From: Xanthobacteraceae bacterium 501b
GTDB taxonomy: Bacteria > Pseudomonadota > Alphaproteobacteria > Rhizobiales > Xanthobacteraceae
DNA length: 64,000 nt
Direction of reading: 5' to 3'
Assembly: GCA_000378025.1 (NCBI GenBank)
Contig: KB899087.1
Coordinates: 4,672,001 to 4,736,000, forward strand
In this document: positions 9,226 through 18,306 of the stretch, piece after piece
Position numbering within the stretch: the stretch's first letter is position 1
How the letters are laid out: every line of letters starts with the position of its first letter
Made by a program: the position numbers and the translations under genes
Notes under the pieces: generated by a model
What the model was told of the DNA's origin: nothing
The model's database searches: none
Seen by the model: the letters and a program-made list of their open reading frames with translations, nothing else

Positions 9226-10415
9226 TCGCGGCCTCCCACAAGCATTCGGCTGACCCGTGGGCCGATCTCCGCCATCGGCAGAATGCCGGCGCAGGCGCCG
9301 ATCGCCACGGTGGCGCCGGGCATCCCCCAGACGACGCTGGTCTCCTCGTCCTGGGCGATCACGCTGCCGCCGAGTTCGGCGATCTTCAGCGCCCCGCGTG
9401 CGCCGTCGCTGCCCATGCCCGTGAGCACCACGGCGAGGGCGGCGGCGCCATAGATGCCCGCGACCGCCTCGAACATCGGGTCGACCGCCGGCTTGCAGAA
9501 GTTCACCGGCGGGCTGTCGAGCAGCCGGATCTTGCTGGTGCCGCTGGAACGGACGATATCCATATGCAGGCCGCCGGGGGCCACATAGATCTGGCCCGGC
9601 ACGAGGTCCTCGCCGTCGCGCCCCTCCGCGCACCGCCGGCCCGAGGCGCGGGCGATGTGCTCGGCGAGAATGGCGGTGAAGGTCGGCGGCATGTGCTGGA
9701 CGATCAGCACCGGCACATTGCCGATGGCCGGGCCAATGTCGGTGAACAGCCGTGTCAGGGCCTGCGGGCCGCCGGTCGAGCTGCCGACGGCCAGAAGGGT
9801 GGGCGGCATCATCGAATAGGCGCGCAGCTTGCCGCCGGGGCGGGGCGCGCCCGCCACCGTGGCCGGCGTGGGTGCCTGCACGGGCTGCGGCGACGGTGCT
9901 CCGCCGCCACTTGCCGCGGGCACCCCCACCGGCGGCCGGGGCAGTGAGCGACGCCGCACGCGCTGGCCAAGGCTGCGCGTCTTCGCCAGCAGGTCGGCGC
10001 GGAACTCCTCTGCCGCCACCGGGCCGCGTGCGGCGTCCGGCTTGGGGAGATAGTCGGCCGCTCCGAGCGTCAGCGCCCTTAGGCTGATTTCCGCGCCGCG
10101 CCGGGTCAGGGCGGAGGCCACCAGCACCGCCGTTCCGGCCTTGCGCTCAAGGATGAGCGGCAGGGCGGTGAGGCCATCCATATCGGGCATTTCGAGATCG
10201 AGGATCACGACGTCGGGCTGCGCGCGCTGGACGTCGTCGGCCGCGCGCCGGCCATTGGGATGGACGGCGACGACGCTGAACTCGCCGGTTTCGCCCAGCC
10301 AGTTGCTGAGGATTCCGCGCATGAACACGGAATCGTCGACGATCATCACCTTGATGGGAGGGCCAGCCGGCTGCGGCGTACCGCCCGAAGAGCCCGTGGG
10401 GCGTGCGAGGCTCAT
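9222..10415 (-). CDS. cheB: Chemotaxis response regulator / protein-glutamate methylesterase
   Basis: The 397-residue protein has an N-terminal receiver (KVMIVDDSVFMRGIL, phospho-acceptor in VVILDLEMPDMDG, lysine in LPKPDA), a ~50-residue Pro/Ala linker, and a CheB methylesterase domain with the Ser-His-Asp triad in GSSTGGPQAL, VQHMPPTF and GMGSDGARG. It removes methyl groups from receptors when phosphorylated by CheA. It overlaps cheY and cheR by 4 nt on each side. Confidence 0.97.
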   Translation of the reverse strand: MSLARPTGSSGGTPQPAGPPIKVMIVDDSVFMRGILSNWLGETGEFSVVAVHPNGRRAADDVQRAQPDVVILDLEMPDMDGLTALPLILERKAGTAVLVASALTRRGAEISLRALTLGAADYLPKPDAARGPVAAEEFRADLLAKTRSLGQRVRRRSLPRPPVGVPAASGGGAPSPQPVQAPTPATVAGAPRPGGKLRAYSMMPPTLLAVGSSTGGPQALTRLFTDIGPAIGNVPVLIVQHMPPTFTAILAEHIARASGRRCAEGRDGEDLVPGQIYVAPGGLHMDIVRSSGTSKIRLLDSPPVNFCKPAVDPMFEAVAGIYGAAALAVVLTGMGSDGARGALKIAELGGSVIAQDEETSVVWGMPGATVAIGACAGILPMAEIGPRVSRMLVGGRE

Positions 10416-10792
10416 AGCGGCTCTTCCTCCAGCAGGCCGACCTCGACGAGCTTCTCTCGCAGGATGTCGGCGTCGAACGGCTTCATGATGTATTCGTCAG
10501 CGCCGGCCGACAGGGCGCTGGCGATATGGGCGGCATCGTTGTGGGTGCTGCAGAACACCACGCGCGGCGCGGCGCCGCCGGCTTCGCAGCGCAGAAGTTC
10601 CAGGAACTCGAAGCCCGTGACTTCAGGCATGTTCCAGTCGAGCAGGATTCCGTCCGGCATGTGCTGCCGGCACCGATCCAGCGCCACGGCGCCGTTCTCG
10701 GCCTCCTCCACCTTGAAGGACCAGGTCTCCAGCATGCGGCGCGCCGCTTTGCGCACCACGGACGAATCGTCAACGACAAGAAAGGTCTTCAT
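10412..10792 (-). CDS. cheY: CheY-type single-domain response regulator of the che operon
   Basis: A 126-residue receiver: acidic pair in LVVDDSSVV, phospho-acceptor Asp in ILLDWNMPEVTG, Thr in VFCSTHND, Lys in YIMKPFDAD. The ATG at 10792 is chosen because the family N-terminus MKTFLVVDDSS begins there. It lies between cheW and cheB. It is less like enteric CheY than the second copy at 51712-52095, so it may serve as a phosphate sink or have a different target; that is inference. Confidence 0.93.
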   Translation of the reverse strand: MKTFLVVDDSSVVRKAARRMLETWSFKVEEAENGAVALDRCRQHMPDGILLDWNMPEVTGFEFLELLRCEAGGAAPRVVFCSTHNDAAHIASALSAGADEYIMKPFDADILREKLVEVGLLEEEPL

Positions 10793-10817
10793 AGGCTTGG
10801 TTCCCGGATGAGCTGTC

Positions 10818-11291
10818 TCATGCCGCGCTCCGCGCGCCACCGACGTTGGCGAGAACGCGTTCGACGTCGAGCACCACGAGCAGTTCGCCCTCCAAGCGAT
10901 GGACGCCTTCCGAGAACTGCGTCCACTCTTCGTCGAGATTTGGCGGATTGCTGTCATAGGTGCTGGGATCGAGGAGCAGAACGTCTCCGATCCCGTCGAT
11001 CAGCAGGGCGAAGGCCTCGCCCGTGCGCTCGATGCCGACCGCCATGCGGGCGAGGGTTCCATCATGCAGGCCCAGCAGGCGGCGCATATCGATCATGGTG
11101 ACGATCCGACCGCGTAGGTTCAGCACCCCATCGATCTCGCGTGAGGCGAGCGGCACGGGCGTGATCCGGTCGGGGACGAACACTTCATTGACCGCCGAGA
11201 TCGGCAATCCGAAGAGCTGTCCGCCGATGCGGATAGTGACGTATTGATGGGCGTCGCTCGGCCCTTCCAGGTTGACAGCCGCCGTGCTCAT
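10818..11291 (-). CDS. cheW: Chemotaxis coupling protein
   Basis: This 157-residue single CheW domain has the characteristic YVTIRIGGQLFGLPISAVNEV start, VNLRGRIVTMIDMRRLLGL-type central motif (GVLNLRGRIVTMIDMR) and the late VLDVERVLA. It links receptors to CheA. The start overlaps the cheA stop (ATGA). Confidence 0.96.
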   Translation of the reverse strand: MSTAAVNLEGPSDAHQYVTIRIGGQLFGLPISAVNEVFVPDRITPVPLASREIDGVLNLRGRIVTMIDMRRLLGLHDGTLARMAVGIERTGEAFALLIDGIGDVLLLDPSTYDSNPPNLDEEWTQFSEGVHRLEGELLVVLDVERVLANVGGARSAA

Positions 11292-13972
11292 GCCGCCTTC
11301 TCCTTGTCTTCGTGGGCCGTAAACTCGCGCAGCGCGGCCAGCAGGCCGTTACGGTCGAATTTCGCTACATAGTCGGTGAAACCGGCCAGGTGGCCGCGTT
11401 CGATGGTGTCCGGGTTGCGCCCGGCGGCCATGGCGATGATCGGCAGGTCGTGCATGTGCAGTTCGCTGCGCACGCGCTCGGCGAAGCCGATGCCGTCGAT
11501 ACCGCGCATGTCGACCTCGCTGACGACCGCGTCGAAGCGGGCTTCACCGGAGAGCTTCATCAGCGCATCGCTGGCGGAGGTGCAGGTTGTCACCGAGTAG
11601 CCGTTGCCCTTCAGGACCGGCTCCAGCATCGCGCGATGGAAGGCATTGTCGTCCACGAGCAGCAGCCGGCCGCTCCGCTCGCGCGGGTGCCCGACGGGAA
11701 TGTCGAAACTGTCGCCGAAGGCCCGCTGCATGAAGTGCGCGACGTCGAGCACCTCGGTTGCCGTGCCGTTGATGATCGCTCCGCCCATGATGTCCGGGGC
11801 GCCCGAGGACAGCTTGAGCTCGAACTCGGTCTCGACAATGTCGACGATCTGGTCGACGAAGAGGCCCATTGTCCGCTCCCCTTCCGAGAAGATGAGCAGG
11901 GGTTGCTTGCCCGATGTCTTCCGCTCCACTTCGTCATTGGCGTAGAGGATCGGGATAAGAGTGCCGCGATACTGCGCCACGGAGCGGTCCGACAATAGCT
12001 CCACTTCTCCGGCGTCGAGTTCCTCGAGGCGGGTGACGAGTGCGAGCGGCACCGCCTTGATGCCCTCGGCGCCGGCCCGGCAGAGCAGGAGCGACATCTT
12101 GTTGGAATCGGCCTCCGTGCCGGCGTGCGCCTCGTTCTTGCTGGCCTCGTCGGTCTTGTCCGACCGGGCGGCGGCGTACTGGGACAGGCCGTTGGGATCG
12201 ATAATCATGATGACGCGCCCGTCGCCGAGGATGGTGCTGCCGGAGATCAGGGAGATGCCCCGCAGCACCGAGGCGAGCGGCTTCACCACGATTTCCTCGG
12301 TGTGCAGAACGCTGTCGACCACGACGCCGAAGCGCTGGTTGCCGACCTGCATCACCACGATCAGTTCGCCGTCGGGATGTTCGCCCCAATGGCAGGACAG
12401 ACCCATCACCGAGCCGAGATCGATGATCGGCAGCAGCCGGTCGCGCAGGCGCAGCACATGGGCATGCTTGATGAAGCTCAGCGAATGCTCGCTGTCGCCG
12501 CGCACCCGCACCAGTTCGACGACGGACGTCTGCGGCAGGGCGAAGCGCTCGCCAGTGGTTTCCACGATGAGCGCGGGAACGATGGCGAGGGTGAGCGGGA
12601 TCTTGATGGTGAAGGTCGTGCCTTCACCCCGCTTCGAGCGCACGTCAACCGTGCCGCCGATCGACTCGATGTTGCAGCGCACGACATCCATGCCGACACC
12701 ACGGCCGGATACGCTGGTGACCTGCTGGGCGGTGGAGAAGCCGGCGTGGAAGATGTAGCGGTAGAGCTGTGCGTCGGTCATGCGCGCGGCATCGGCTTCC
12801 GAGCACAGGCCGTTTTCGATCGTCTTGGCGCGGATGCGAGCGACATCGAGCCCTTTCCCGTCATCGGAAATCTCGATGATGACATGGCCGCCCTCATGAT
12901 AGGCGGACAGGCGGATGGTGCCCTTTTCCGGCTTGCCGGCCAGTCGGCGCATTCCGGGTGTTTCCAGCCCATGGTCGGCCGAATTGCGCACCATGTGGGT
13001 GAGCGGGTCCTTGATCTGGTCGAGCAGTTGGCGGTCGAGTTCGGTCTCGGCGCCGTGCTGTTCCAGCTCAATTTGCTTGCCGAGTTCCTGCGCGAGATCG
13101 CGCACGATGCGGGGCAGCTTCTGCCACGCATTGCCGATCGGCTGCATGCGGGTCCGCATCACGGCTTCCTGCAGCTCACCGGTGACGGTGGAAAGTCGCT
13201 GCAGCGGGCTCTTATAGTCGCTGTCTTCGTTGCGGCGGCTGATCTCCATGAGCTGGTTGCGGGTGAGCACCAGTTCGGAAACCATCGTCATCAGATGTTC
13301 GAGCACCGAGACGCTGACGCGGATGGTCTGTGCCGCGGCGGCTGCCGGGTCGGGCGCGGTCGCCGGTGCGTGCTCGGCCTCGGGCGCGGCGGCCGCCAGC
13401 TGCGGCACGAGCGCGGGGGCGGCCAGCGTCGGCACCTTGGGCCGTGCCTCCACCGCCGTCTCGCGGAACATGCGCTCCAGTTCGTCAAGCGGCACTTCGC
13501 CCGGCAGCAGCTCGCGCTCAAGCGAGACCACAATGGCGGGCTCGGCTTTCGCCGCGGGGGCGGGCGCCGGTGTCGGCGCGGCCTCCGCGTTGGCGGCTTC
13601 CGCTTCCAGCGCCGAGATCAGGTCTTCATCCGCGCCGGGCGGCTCGACGCCATCGCTGCGCTCGATTTCGGCCAGGATGAGCTTGATCCGGTCGATGGTC
13701 CGCAGGATCAGATCCACCGCGCCGGACTTCACCGGGCGGCCGTTGCGGAACTCGTCCATCAGCGTTTCGGCGGCGTGGGCGAGCCGCGCGAGCCGAGCCA
13801 GGCCGATAAAGCCGCAGGTGCCCTTGATGGTGTGCACGAGGCGGAAGATGTTGTTGAGGATGTCCCGATTGTTCGGGTCGGTTTCGAGCTTAAGCAGCTC
13901 GCCGTCGGCGACATCGAGGCTTTCGCCGGTTTCCGTCAGGAATTCGCGGAGCAGGTCGTCCATGACACTCAC
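11288..13972 (-). CDS. cheA: Chemotaxis histidine kinase CheA with two CheW-like domains and a degenerate C-terminal receiver
   Basis: The 894-residue protein has, in order: Hpt domain (phospho-His47 in VHTIKGTCG), an Ala/Pro linker with no recognisable P2 domain, P3 dimerisation helices (~225-290), a HATPase domain (N box VRNSADHGLE, then GRGVGMDVV and GEGTTFTIKIPLTL), a first CheW-like P5 domain (~470-605), a second CheW-like domain (~625-745) and a receiver (~765-880). The receiver keeps LLLVDDNAF and a lysine in DYVAKFD, but the phospho-acceptor is Glu819 (VVSEVDM) and the Thr/Ser is Ala. It is therefore unlikely to be phosphorylated normally. The gene lies between mcp and cheW. Confidence 0.96.
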   Translation of the reverse strand: MSVMDDLLREFLTETGESLDVADGELLKLETDPNNRDILNNIFRLVHTIKGTCGFIGLARLARLAHAAETLMDEFRNGRPVKSGAVDLILRTIDRIKLILAEIERSDGVEPPGADEDLISALEAEAANAEAAPTPAPAPAAKAEPAIVVSLERELLPGEVPLDELERMFRETAVEARPKVPTLAAPALVPQLAAAAPEAEHAPATAPDPAAAAAQTIRVSVSVLEHLMTMVSELVLTRNQLMEISRRNEDSDYKSPLQRLSTVTGELQEAVMRTRMQPIGNAWQKLPRIVRDLAQELGKQIELEQHGAETELDRQLLDQIKDPLTHMVRNSADHGLETPGMRRLAGKPEKGTIRLSAYHEGGHVIIEISDDGKGLDVARIRAKTIENGLCSEADAARMTDAQLYRYIFHAGFSTAQQVTSVSGRGVGMDVVRCNIESIGGTVDVRSKRGEGTTFTIKIPLTLAIVPALIVETTGERFALPQTSVVELVRVRGDSEHSLSFIKHAHVLRLRDRLLPIIDLGSVMGLSCHWGEHPDGELIVVMQVGNQRFGVVVDSVLHTEEIVVKPLASVLRGISLISGSTILGDGRVIMIIDPNGLSQYAAARSDKTDEASKNEAHAGTEADSNKMSLLLCRAGAEGIKAVPLALVTRLEELDAGEVELLSDRSVAQYRGTLIPILYANDEVERKTSGKQPLLIFSEGERTMGLFVDQIVDIVETEFELKLSSGAPDIMGGAIINGTATEVLDVAHFMQRAFGDSFDIPVGHPRERSGRLLLVDDNAFHRAMLEPVLKGNGYSVTTCTSASDALMKLSGEARFDAVVSEVDMRGIDGIGFAERVRSELHMHDLPIIAMAAGRNPDTIERGHLAGFTDYVAKFDRNGLLAALREFTAHEDKEKAA

Positions 13973-14023
13973 TGGATTGGGGTGATCAGGAGAAGCCGGC
14001 GCCGTGAGGCGCCAGCAAGGGGC

Positions 14024-15697
14024 TCAGGCGGCGCGGATGCGTTCGATGAAGGTATCGAACTGCGTGCGCAGCCGGGTCGCCTGCGATGAAAGGTCGGCGG
14101 CGGAGCGCACGATCTCGGCCGAGACGCGCCCGGTATCGGCAGCCGCCACGCTGACCGTGGAGATGCTGGAGGAAACCTCCTGCGTGCCTTGGGCCGCCTG
14201 GTGGACGTTCTGCGCGATCTCGCCCGTCGCCGCGCCCTGCTCGTCGATCGAGGTGGCGATGGCGCTCGAAATCTCGTCGATGCGGCGGATGGTGCCGGAG
14301 ATGTTCTCGATCGCCTTCACCACATCGTTGGTCGCGCCCTGTACGGCGGCGATCTGCGAGGAGATTTCGTCGGTGGCCTTCGAGGTCTGTTCGGCCAGGG
14401 TCTTCACTTCCATCGCGACGACGGCGAAGCCGCGTCCCGCCTCGCCGGCCCGCGCCGCCTCGATGGTGGCGTTGAGAGCCAGAAGGTTAGTCTGCGAGGC
14501 AATGTCGGTGATGAGATTCACCACCTGGCCGATGCGCTGGGCGCTGGTGGCGAGGCCGCGCACCACGTCGGCGGTGCCGTTGGCCTGTTCGGTGGCCTCG
14601 CCGGCGATCTTCGCGGCGGTGGACACCTGGTGGCCGATCTCGCGCACCGAGGCGGCGAGCTCCTCGGCGGCGGAAGCGGCGATCTGCACATTGCCGGTCG
14701 CCTGCTCGGCCGCCGCGGCGACGACGGTCGACTGGCGGCTGGTCTCGTCGGCCGACGAACTCATGCTGGAGGCGGAATGTTCAAGCTGGGTAACAGCGGC
14801 GGCCACCGAGCGGACGACGCCGGAAATCTCGCTGTCGAAGCGATCGGCGAGGTCGCGCATGGCCGTCCGTTTCTCGATTTCGATGCGTTCGGCGGAGGCG
14901 GCCTGCTCGGCGCGCAGGCGCTCGGCCTCCTTCAGCGTGCCGAGGAGTTCGCCGGTGGAGCGCCAGAGCTCGCCGATCTCGTCATTGCCGGGCTTGGCTT
15001 CGATCTCGACGTCGAGCTTGCCGTCCGCCACCGCCTTCACGGTCTCGATCACCCGGCGGATGGGGCGGCTCAGCGTGACGACGCCGATATAGAGGCCGGT
15101 GCCGATGCCGATAAGCAGGCCGATGCCGGTCGTGATGAGGATGATGATCTCGGACCAGAAATCGATGGTCAGAAATTCCTCGCGCAGCGGGTCGGTGCGC
15201 TCGCGCAGCTGCTCGACATGGGTTCCGAGCGAGGCCTGAAGCGCCTTGCGGTTGGCACGGTTGGCTTCGTTGTTGCCTTGGGCGTTGGCCGCCGGCGGGC
15301 CGTCCTCCGTGGCGAGGCGCACGGTTTCGGAGCGGAAGCTCAGGAACTGCTCGACATCCTTGGCCACGGCGCCGAAGCTGCCGTTCCCTGCGGCATCGCT
15401 CGCCGCCGTGCCTTCGCCGACGACGTCGCGCAGCTGGTTGAGGCTGCGCTGCATGCCGGCAATATAGCCTTTGGCCGCCTCGCGATCGGCCGACATGTAG
15501 ATGCCGCGCGCGTCCATGACGACGGTGCTGACCAGGCCATTGATGCGCTCGGCGAGGAACGCCTGACGATGGAGACGATCGAGCTCCTCGGACAGCGAGG
15601 CCTGAAGCGTAAGCGTATAGATCGAAATGCCGCCGACCAGGGCGGTCGTCAGGCCGAGCGTGGCGACGATGGTGTAGATTTTGCCGGTGATCTTCAT
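14024..15697 (-). CDS. Methyl-accepting chemotaxis protein, transmembrane
   Basis: The 557-residue receptor has a first transmembrane helix (~5-30), a periplasmic helical sensor (~31-165), a second helix ([20 protein letters not shown], ~165-190), HAMP ([19 protein letters not shown]) and a signalling coiled coil with the hairpin tip [20 protein letters not shown]. The start at 15697 ([15 protein letters not shown]) puts the helix at the N-terminus; a longer proline-rich reading is rejected. It is the only receptor within the main flagellar/che run. Its ligand is unknown; the sensor resembles a four-helix bundle. Confidence 0.94.
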   Translation of the reverse strand: MKITGKIYTIVATLGLTTALVGGISIYTLTLQASLSEELDRLHRQAFLAERINGLVSTVVMDARGIYMSADREAAKGYIAGMQRSLNQLRDVVGEGTAASDAAGNGSFGAVAKDVEQFLSFRSETVRLATEDGPPAANAQGNNEANRANRKALQASLGTHVEQLRERTDPLREEFLTIDFWSEIIILITTGIGLLIGIGTGLYIGVVTLSRPIRRVIETVKAVADGKLDVEIEAKPGNDEIGELWRSTGELLGTLKEAERLRAEQAASAERIEIEKRTAMRDLADRFDSEISGVVRSVAAAVTQLEHSASSMSSSADETSRQSTVVAAAAEQATGNVQIAASAAEELAASVREIGHQVSTAAKIAGEATEQANGTADVVRGLATSAQRIGQVVNLITDIASQTNLLALNATIEAARAGEAGRGFAVVAMEVKTLAEQTSKATDEISSQIAAVQGATNDVVKAIENISGTIRRIDEISSAIATSIDEQGAATGEIAQNVHQAAQGTQEVSSSISTVSVAAADTGRVSAEIVRSAADLSSQATRLRTQFDTFIERIRAA

Positions 15698-15719
15698 GAG
15701 GGCAATTCCGGATTGAGGC

Positions 15720-16238
15720 TCAATGGGTTGCTTTTTCGCCTGTGGCGGCGGAGGTCTTCTTCGGTGCTTCGCCGGATCGGTCGACAAGTGCACGTATTTC
15801 GGACTTGTCGATATAATTGATTCCGTCGACGAGTATTTCCTTTACGACGTCGCCGTTCAGCTTTTCATTTACCTTGGCCCGGATGTTGTTCAGCATTTCG
15901 GACAGGTTATACTTAGATAGTTTTCCGAATTCGATACGGCCGTCCGTGTATATTTCCTGGAACGCGGCGTGGGTAACGAAGATCTGGGGCTCTATCGGCA
16001 GCTGGCGCAGCGTCGCCGCATCGGCGGTAAAGACCAGCTTGGCGATCACGTAGCCGCGCACCGTGCCGTCGATGATCATCGGCACGTTGATCGGTTCGAG
16101 GCGGCGGTATTCGAGCCCCGCGAGAAACGGCTGCTCGTCCTTGCCGGTGGGGGAGCCGGCCATCCAATAGGCGCCGCCATAGCTCGCCAGAAGCGTGACC
16201 AGGCAGACCCAAAGGCCGATGAACAGCAGCCGCATCAT
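15720..16238 (-). CDS. FliL-like single-pass membrane protein of unknown function
   Basis: This 172-residue protein has one N-terminal helix ([23 protein letters not shown]) followed by a soluble, presumably periplasmic domain with the pattern of FliL proteins: a beta strand ([11 protein letters not shown]), a middle region and a helix-rich end ([18 protein letters not shown]...[17 protein letters not shown]). A genuine fliL is present at 39148-39660, so this would be a second FliL-fold protein. It overlaps the FlgN-like gene by ATGA and is followed 22 nt later by mcp. A stator- or motor-associated role is inferred from context. Confidence 0.6.
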   Translation of the reverse strand: MMRLLFIGLWVCLVTLLASYGGAYWMAGSPTGKDEQPFLAGLEYRRLEPINVPMIIDGTVRGYVIAKLVFTADAATLRQLPIEPQIFVTHAAFQEIYTDGRIEFGKLSKYNLSEMLNNIRAKVNEKLNGDVVKEILVDGINYIDKSEIRALVDRSGEAPKKTSAATGEKATH

Positions 16239-16612
16239 CGCGAGGCATGCCTCGTGACCTGCGCGAACGAGTAGGTTCCGTCCGAGTCCGCCTCGCCCAT
16301 CTCGCTGCCGAGAATGGCGGCGATCTCCTGCGCGGCGGAAAGATGAATGCGCAGCATGTCCTGGTTGCCCAGCAGCTTGCTGCGCAAGCTGGCCAGTCGC
16401 GCCGGCAGCGCGCCTTCACGCGCGCCGGCCAGCGCCTCGGGCAGAGAGCGGATAGCGCGCGTCAGCTCCAGCAGGCTGCGGCTCTTGCGCCGGTTGATCT
16501 CCTCGAAATCGAGCGGCCGGCGCTGGGTCAGCGCGGCCGTTTCCTCCTCGACCGCCTCTTCGAGCCGGTCGAGCAATCCATGCAGCGTTATCAGGGCGGG
16601 ATTGGCGTTCAT
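16235..16612 (-). CDS. Putative FlgN-like flagellar chaperone
   Basis: The 125-residue, all-helical protein (LLDRLEEAVEEETAALTQRR, then FEEINRRKSRSLLELTRAIR) matches the size, charge pattern and helical layout of FlgN, the export chaperone for hook-junction proteins FlgK and FlgL. Both of those are encoded upstream in the same run. Its position directly after flgJ, overlapping by ATGA, supports this. No single diagnostic residue is available, so the name is withheld. Confidence 0.55.
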   Translation of the reverse strand: MNANPALITLHGLLDRLEEAVEEETAALTQRRPLDFEEINRRKSRSLLELTRAIRSLPEALAGAREGALPARLASLRSKLLGNQDMLRIHLSAAQEIAAILGSEMGEADSDGTYSFAQVTRHASR

Positions 16613-17106
16613 GCTGCGTCCTGCCCGCCCCGTACCGAGGCAAGGTGCTGCGCGAGGCCGATGCCGCCCGACTTGGCGACCTCGTCGGCGATGCGCTCGG
16701 CCAGCATCGAACGCCAGACCTGCCCGGCGGTGCCGGCGCCGAAGAGGGTGGCGCTGGATTTGGGCAGCAACTGCTCGACAAAGCCGCTCAGCACCATCGC
16801 CTCGAAGCGACGATAGGGAGAGGGATCGCCGGCCGGCTCGCGCGAGGACAGCGCGGTGGCATTGGACAGCGTCCGCGCGGAGAACGTGCCGAGCGGGCTT
16901 CCCCCCTCGCCCAGGGCGACGGGGGTGGCGCTCTCGCCGGCGAGGGCATCGTCGAAGCGCGGCCCCTCAACCGCCGCCCCGCCCGCCGCGGCGCTGGCCG
17001 TGGCAGACGCGACCTGCCGCAGCCGCGCGGCCATGGCCTGCGCCTTCTGCGGGTCGGCGGCCTTCACCACGTCGAGAAGGATGTCGGAGGGAGGTTGGAT
17101 GCTCAT
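16609..17106 (-). CDS. flgJ: Rod-binding protein FlgJ, muramidase domain absent
   Basis: The 165-residue protein carries the Rod-binding domain near its C-terminus (YRRFEAMVLSGFVEQLLP, then WRSMLAERIADEVAKSGGIGLAQHL), equivalent to the first half of enteric FlgJ. It ends there; there is no peptidoglycan-hydrolase half. The start at 17106 (MSIQPPSDILLDVV) is chosen over an upstream ATG. Function: scaffold or cap for rod assembly. The missing hydrolase activity is probably supplied by the transglycosylase at 50016-50624. Confidence 0.8.
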   Translation of the reverse strand: MSIQPPSDILLDVVKAADPQKAQAMAARLRQVASATASAAAGGAAVEGPRFDDALAGESATPVALGEGGSPLGTFSARTLSNATALSSREPAGDPSPYRRFEAMVLSGFVEQLLPKSSATLFGAGTAGQVWRSMLAERIADEVAKSGGIGLAQHLASVRGGQDAA

Positions 17107-17145
17107 CGGCTGCACCGTTTCTTTTGACCGATGCAACCTCGCAGA

Positions 17146-17547
17146 TCAGGCTGGCGGGAAGCTTGCGCTCCCTCGGGCGATGAACGCCTCCAGCGCCTCG
17201 TCAAGGCTGGCGCGCTCCTCAGCGGCGTGGGCGTTCGCCTCGGCCTTGCCGGTCATGCGCTCGGCGCGCTTGAGCCGCATAGCGGCTTCCAGCGCGACGG
17301 CCCGCTGCGCCGCCGCCTCATGCTGCAGGCGGCCGATCTGCGCATCGAGCGCGCGCAGGCGCGGCGCGGCGAGGGCGATCACGAAAGGGGCGATTGCTTC
17401 GTTGTTCAGCACCGCCATGATGTCCCGCCGCTCGCGCTCGACGTCGGCCTGCGCCCGTTCGATCCGCGCGAGCGCGCTCTCGGCGCGCTGGTGCATCTGC
17501 CCCTGAACGGCTTCGATTCGGCGCGCCTTGCGCAGAAGGGCGATCAT
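17146..17547 (-). CDS. FliJ/YscO-like coiled-coil protein
   Basis: The 133-residue protein is almost entirely charged alpha-helix (QRAESALARIERAQADVERE; ALDAQIGRLQHEAAAQRAVA; late ERASLDEALEAF), as in FliJ, the stalk of the export ATPase FliI. It begins 3 nt after fliR. No other fliJ candidate is visible in the cluster. The assignment rests on length, coiled coil and neighbourhood only. Confidence 0.5.
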   Translation of the reverse strand: MIALLRKARRIEAVQGQMHQRAESALARIERAQADVERERRDIMAVLNNEAIAPFVIALAAPRLRALDAQIGRLQHEAAAQRAVALEAAMRLKRAERMTGKAEANAHAAEERASLDEALEAFIARGSASFPPA

Positions 17548-17550
17548 CGT

Positions 17551-18306
17551 TCAGCCTTTCGCCAGCCAGGAGGTGAACGCCTCGACGAACATGCGCAGCA
17601 CGTCGTCGACTGTCACATAAAGCAGCAGCAGCCCGCCGGCGGTGACCATGGGCATGGCGATGAAATAGACCGGAATCTGCGGGGTGAGCTTGTTGATCAG
17701 CCCGACCGCGAGGTTCACCACCACGGAATAGACCAGGAACGGGCTCGCCAGCCGCAGGCCGAGCAGGAAGGTGTCGCTCAACCGGTCGACGAACAGGCCG
17801 AGCGAGGCGCCGGCGACGAAGGGGCCGGCGGGCGGCAGGCGGGAATAGGATTCGACCACCGCCCGCAGAATCTCCCAATGCTGGTCGGTGGCAAAGAGCA
17901 GCGCGGTGGCGGACAGGGTCATCAGCGTGGCGATTTCCGGCATCTGGCCGTCTTCCTCGCTCACCATGCTTGAGGGGGTGGAAAGGCCCACCGCCTGCGC
18001 TGCCGCCGTCATCAGGGTCTGAAGAGCGAGGAAGAAGGTGCGGGCCAACAGGCCGATAATGCCGCCCGTGGCCAGCTCGCCGGCGATCGCCAGCAGCAGC
18101 TGGGCCTGCGAGAGACCCGCCACCGTGCGGGTGATCTCGTCGCCGAGCAGCGGGGTGAGCGCGTAGGAAAGGCCGAGCGCCAGGAACAGCCGGATCTTGG
18201 CCGGCAGCCGGCTGCTGGAAAAGGCTGGCATCAGCATGAAGCAGGCGCCGATGCGGCAGAAAATGAGGAAGGCCGCGATCAGCGGCGCTTCAGCCGAGCC
18301 GTTCAC
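17551..18306 (-). CDS. fliR: Flagellar export gate protein FliR
   Basis: The 251-residue inner-membrane protein has about six hydrophobic helices and FliR features: [19 protein letters not shown] at the start, the [15 protein letters not shown] segment and the central GEL..G..IG..A motif ([13 protein letters not shown]), ending with a long amphipathic C-terminus. It is part of the FliPQR export gate. The start is GTG at 18306, in a GTGA overlap with flhA. Confidence 0.95.
   Translation of the reverse strand: MNGSAEAPLIAAFLIFCRIGACFMLMPAFSSSRLPAKIRLFLALGLSYALTPLLGDEITRTVAGLSQAQLLLAIAGELATGGIIGLLARTFFLALQTLMTAAAQAVGLSTPSSMVSEEDGQMPEIATLMTLSATALLFATDQHWEILRAVVESYSRLPPAGPFVAGASLGLFVDRLSDTFLLGLRLASPFLVYSVVVNLAVGLINKLTPQIPVYFIAMPMVTAGGLLLLYVTVDDVLRMFVEAFTSWLAKG

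Noticed and set aside
12125-14089. 654-residue plus-strand open frame antisense to cheA
   Set aside because: GC-driven shadow frame; cheA domains on the minus strand are unambiguous.
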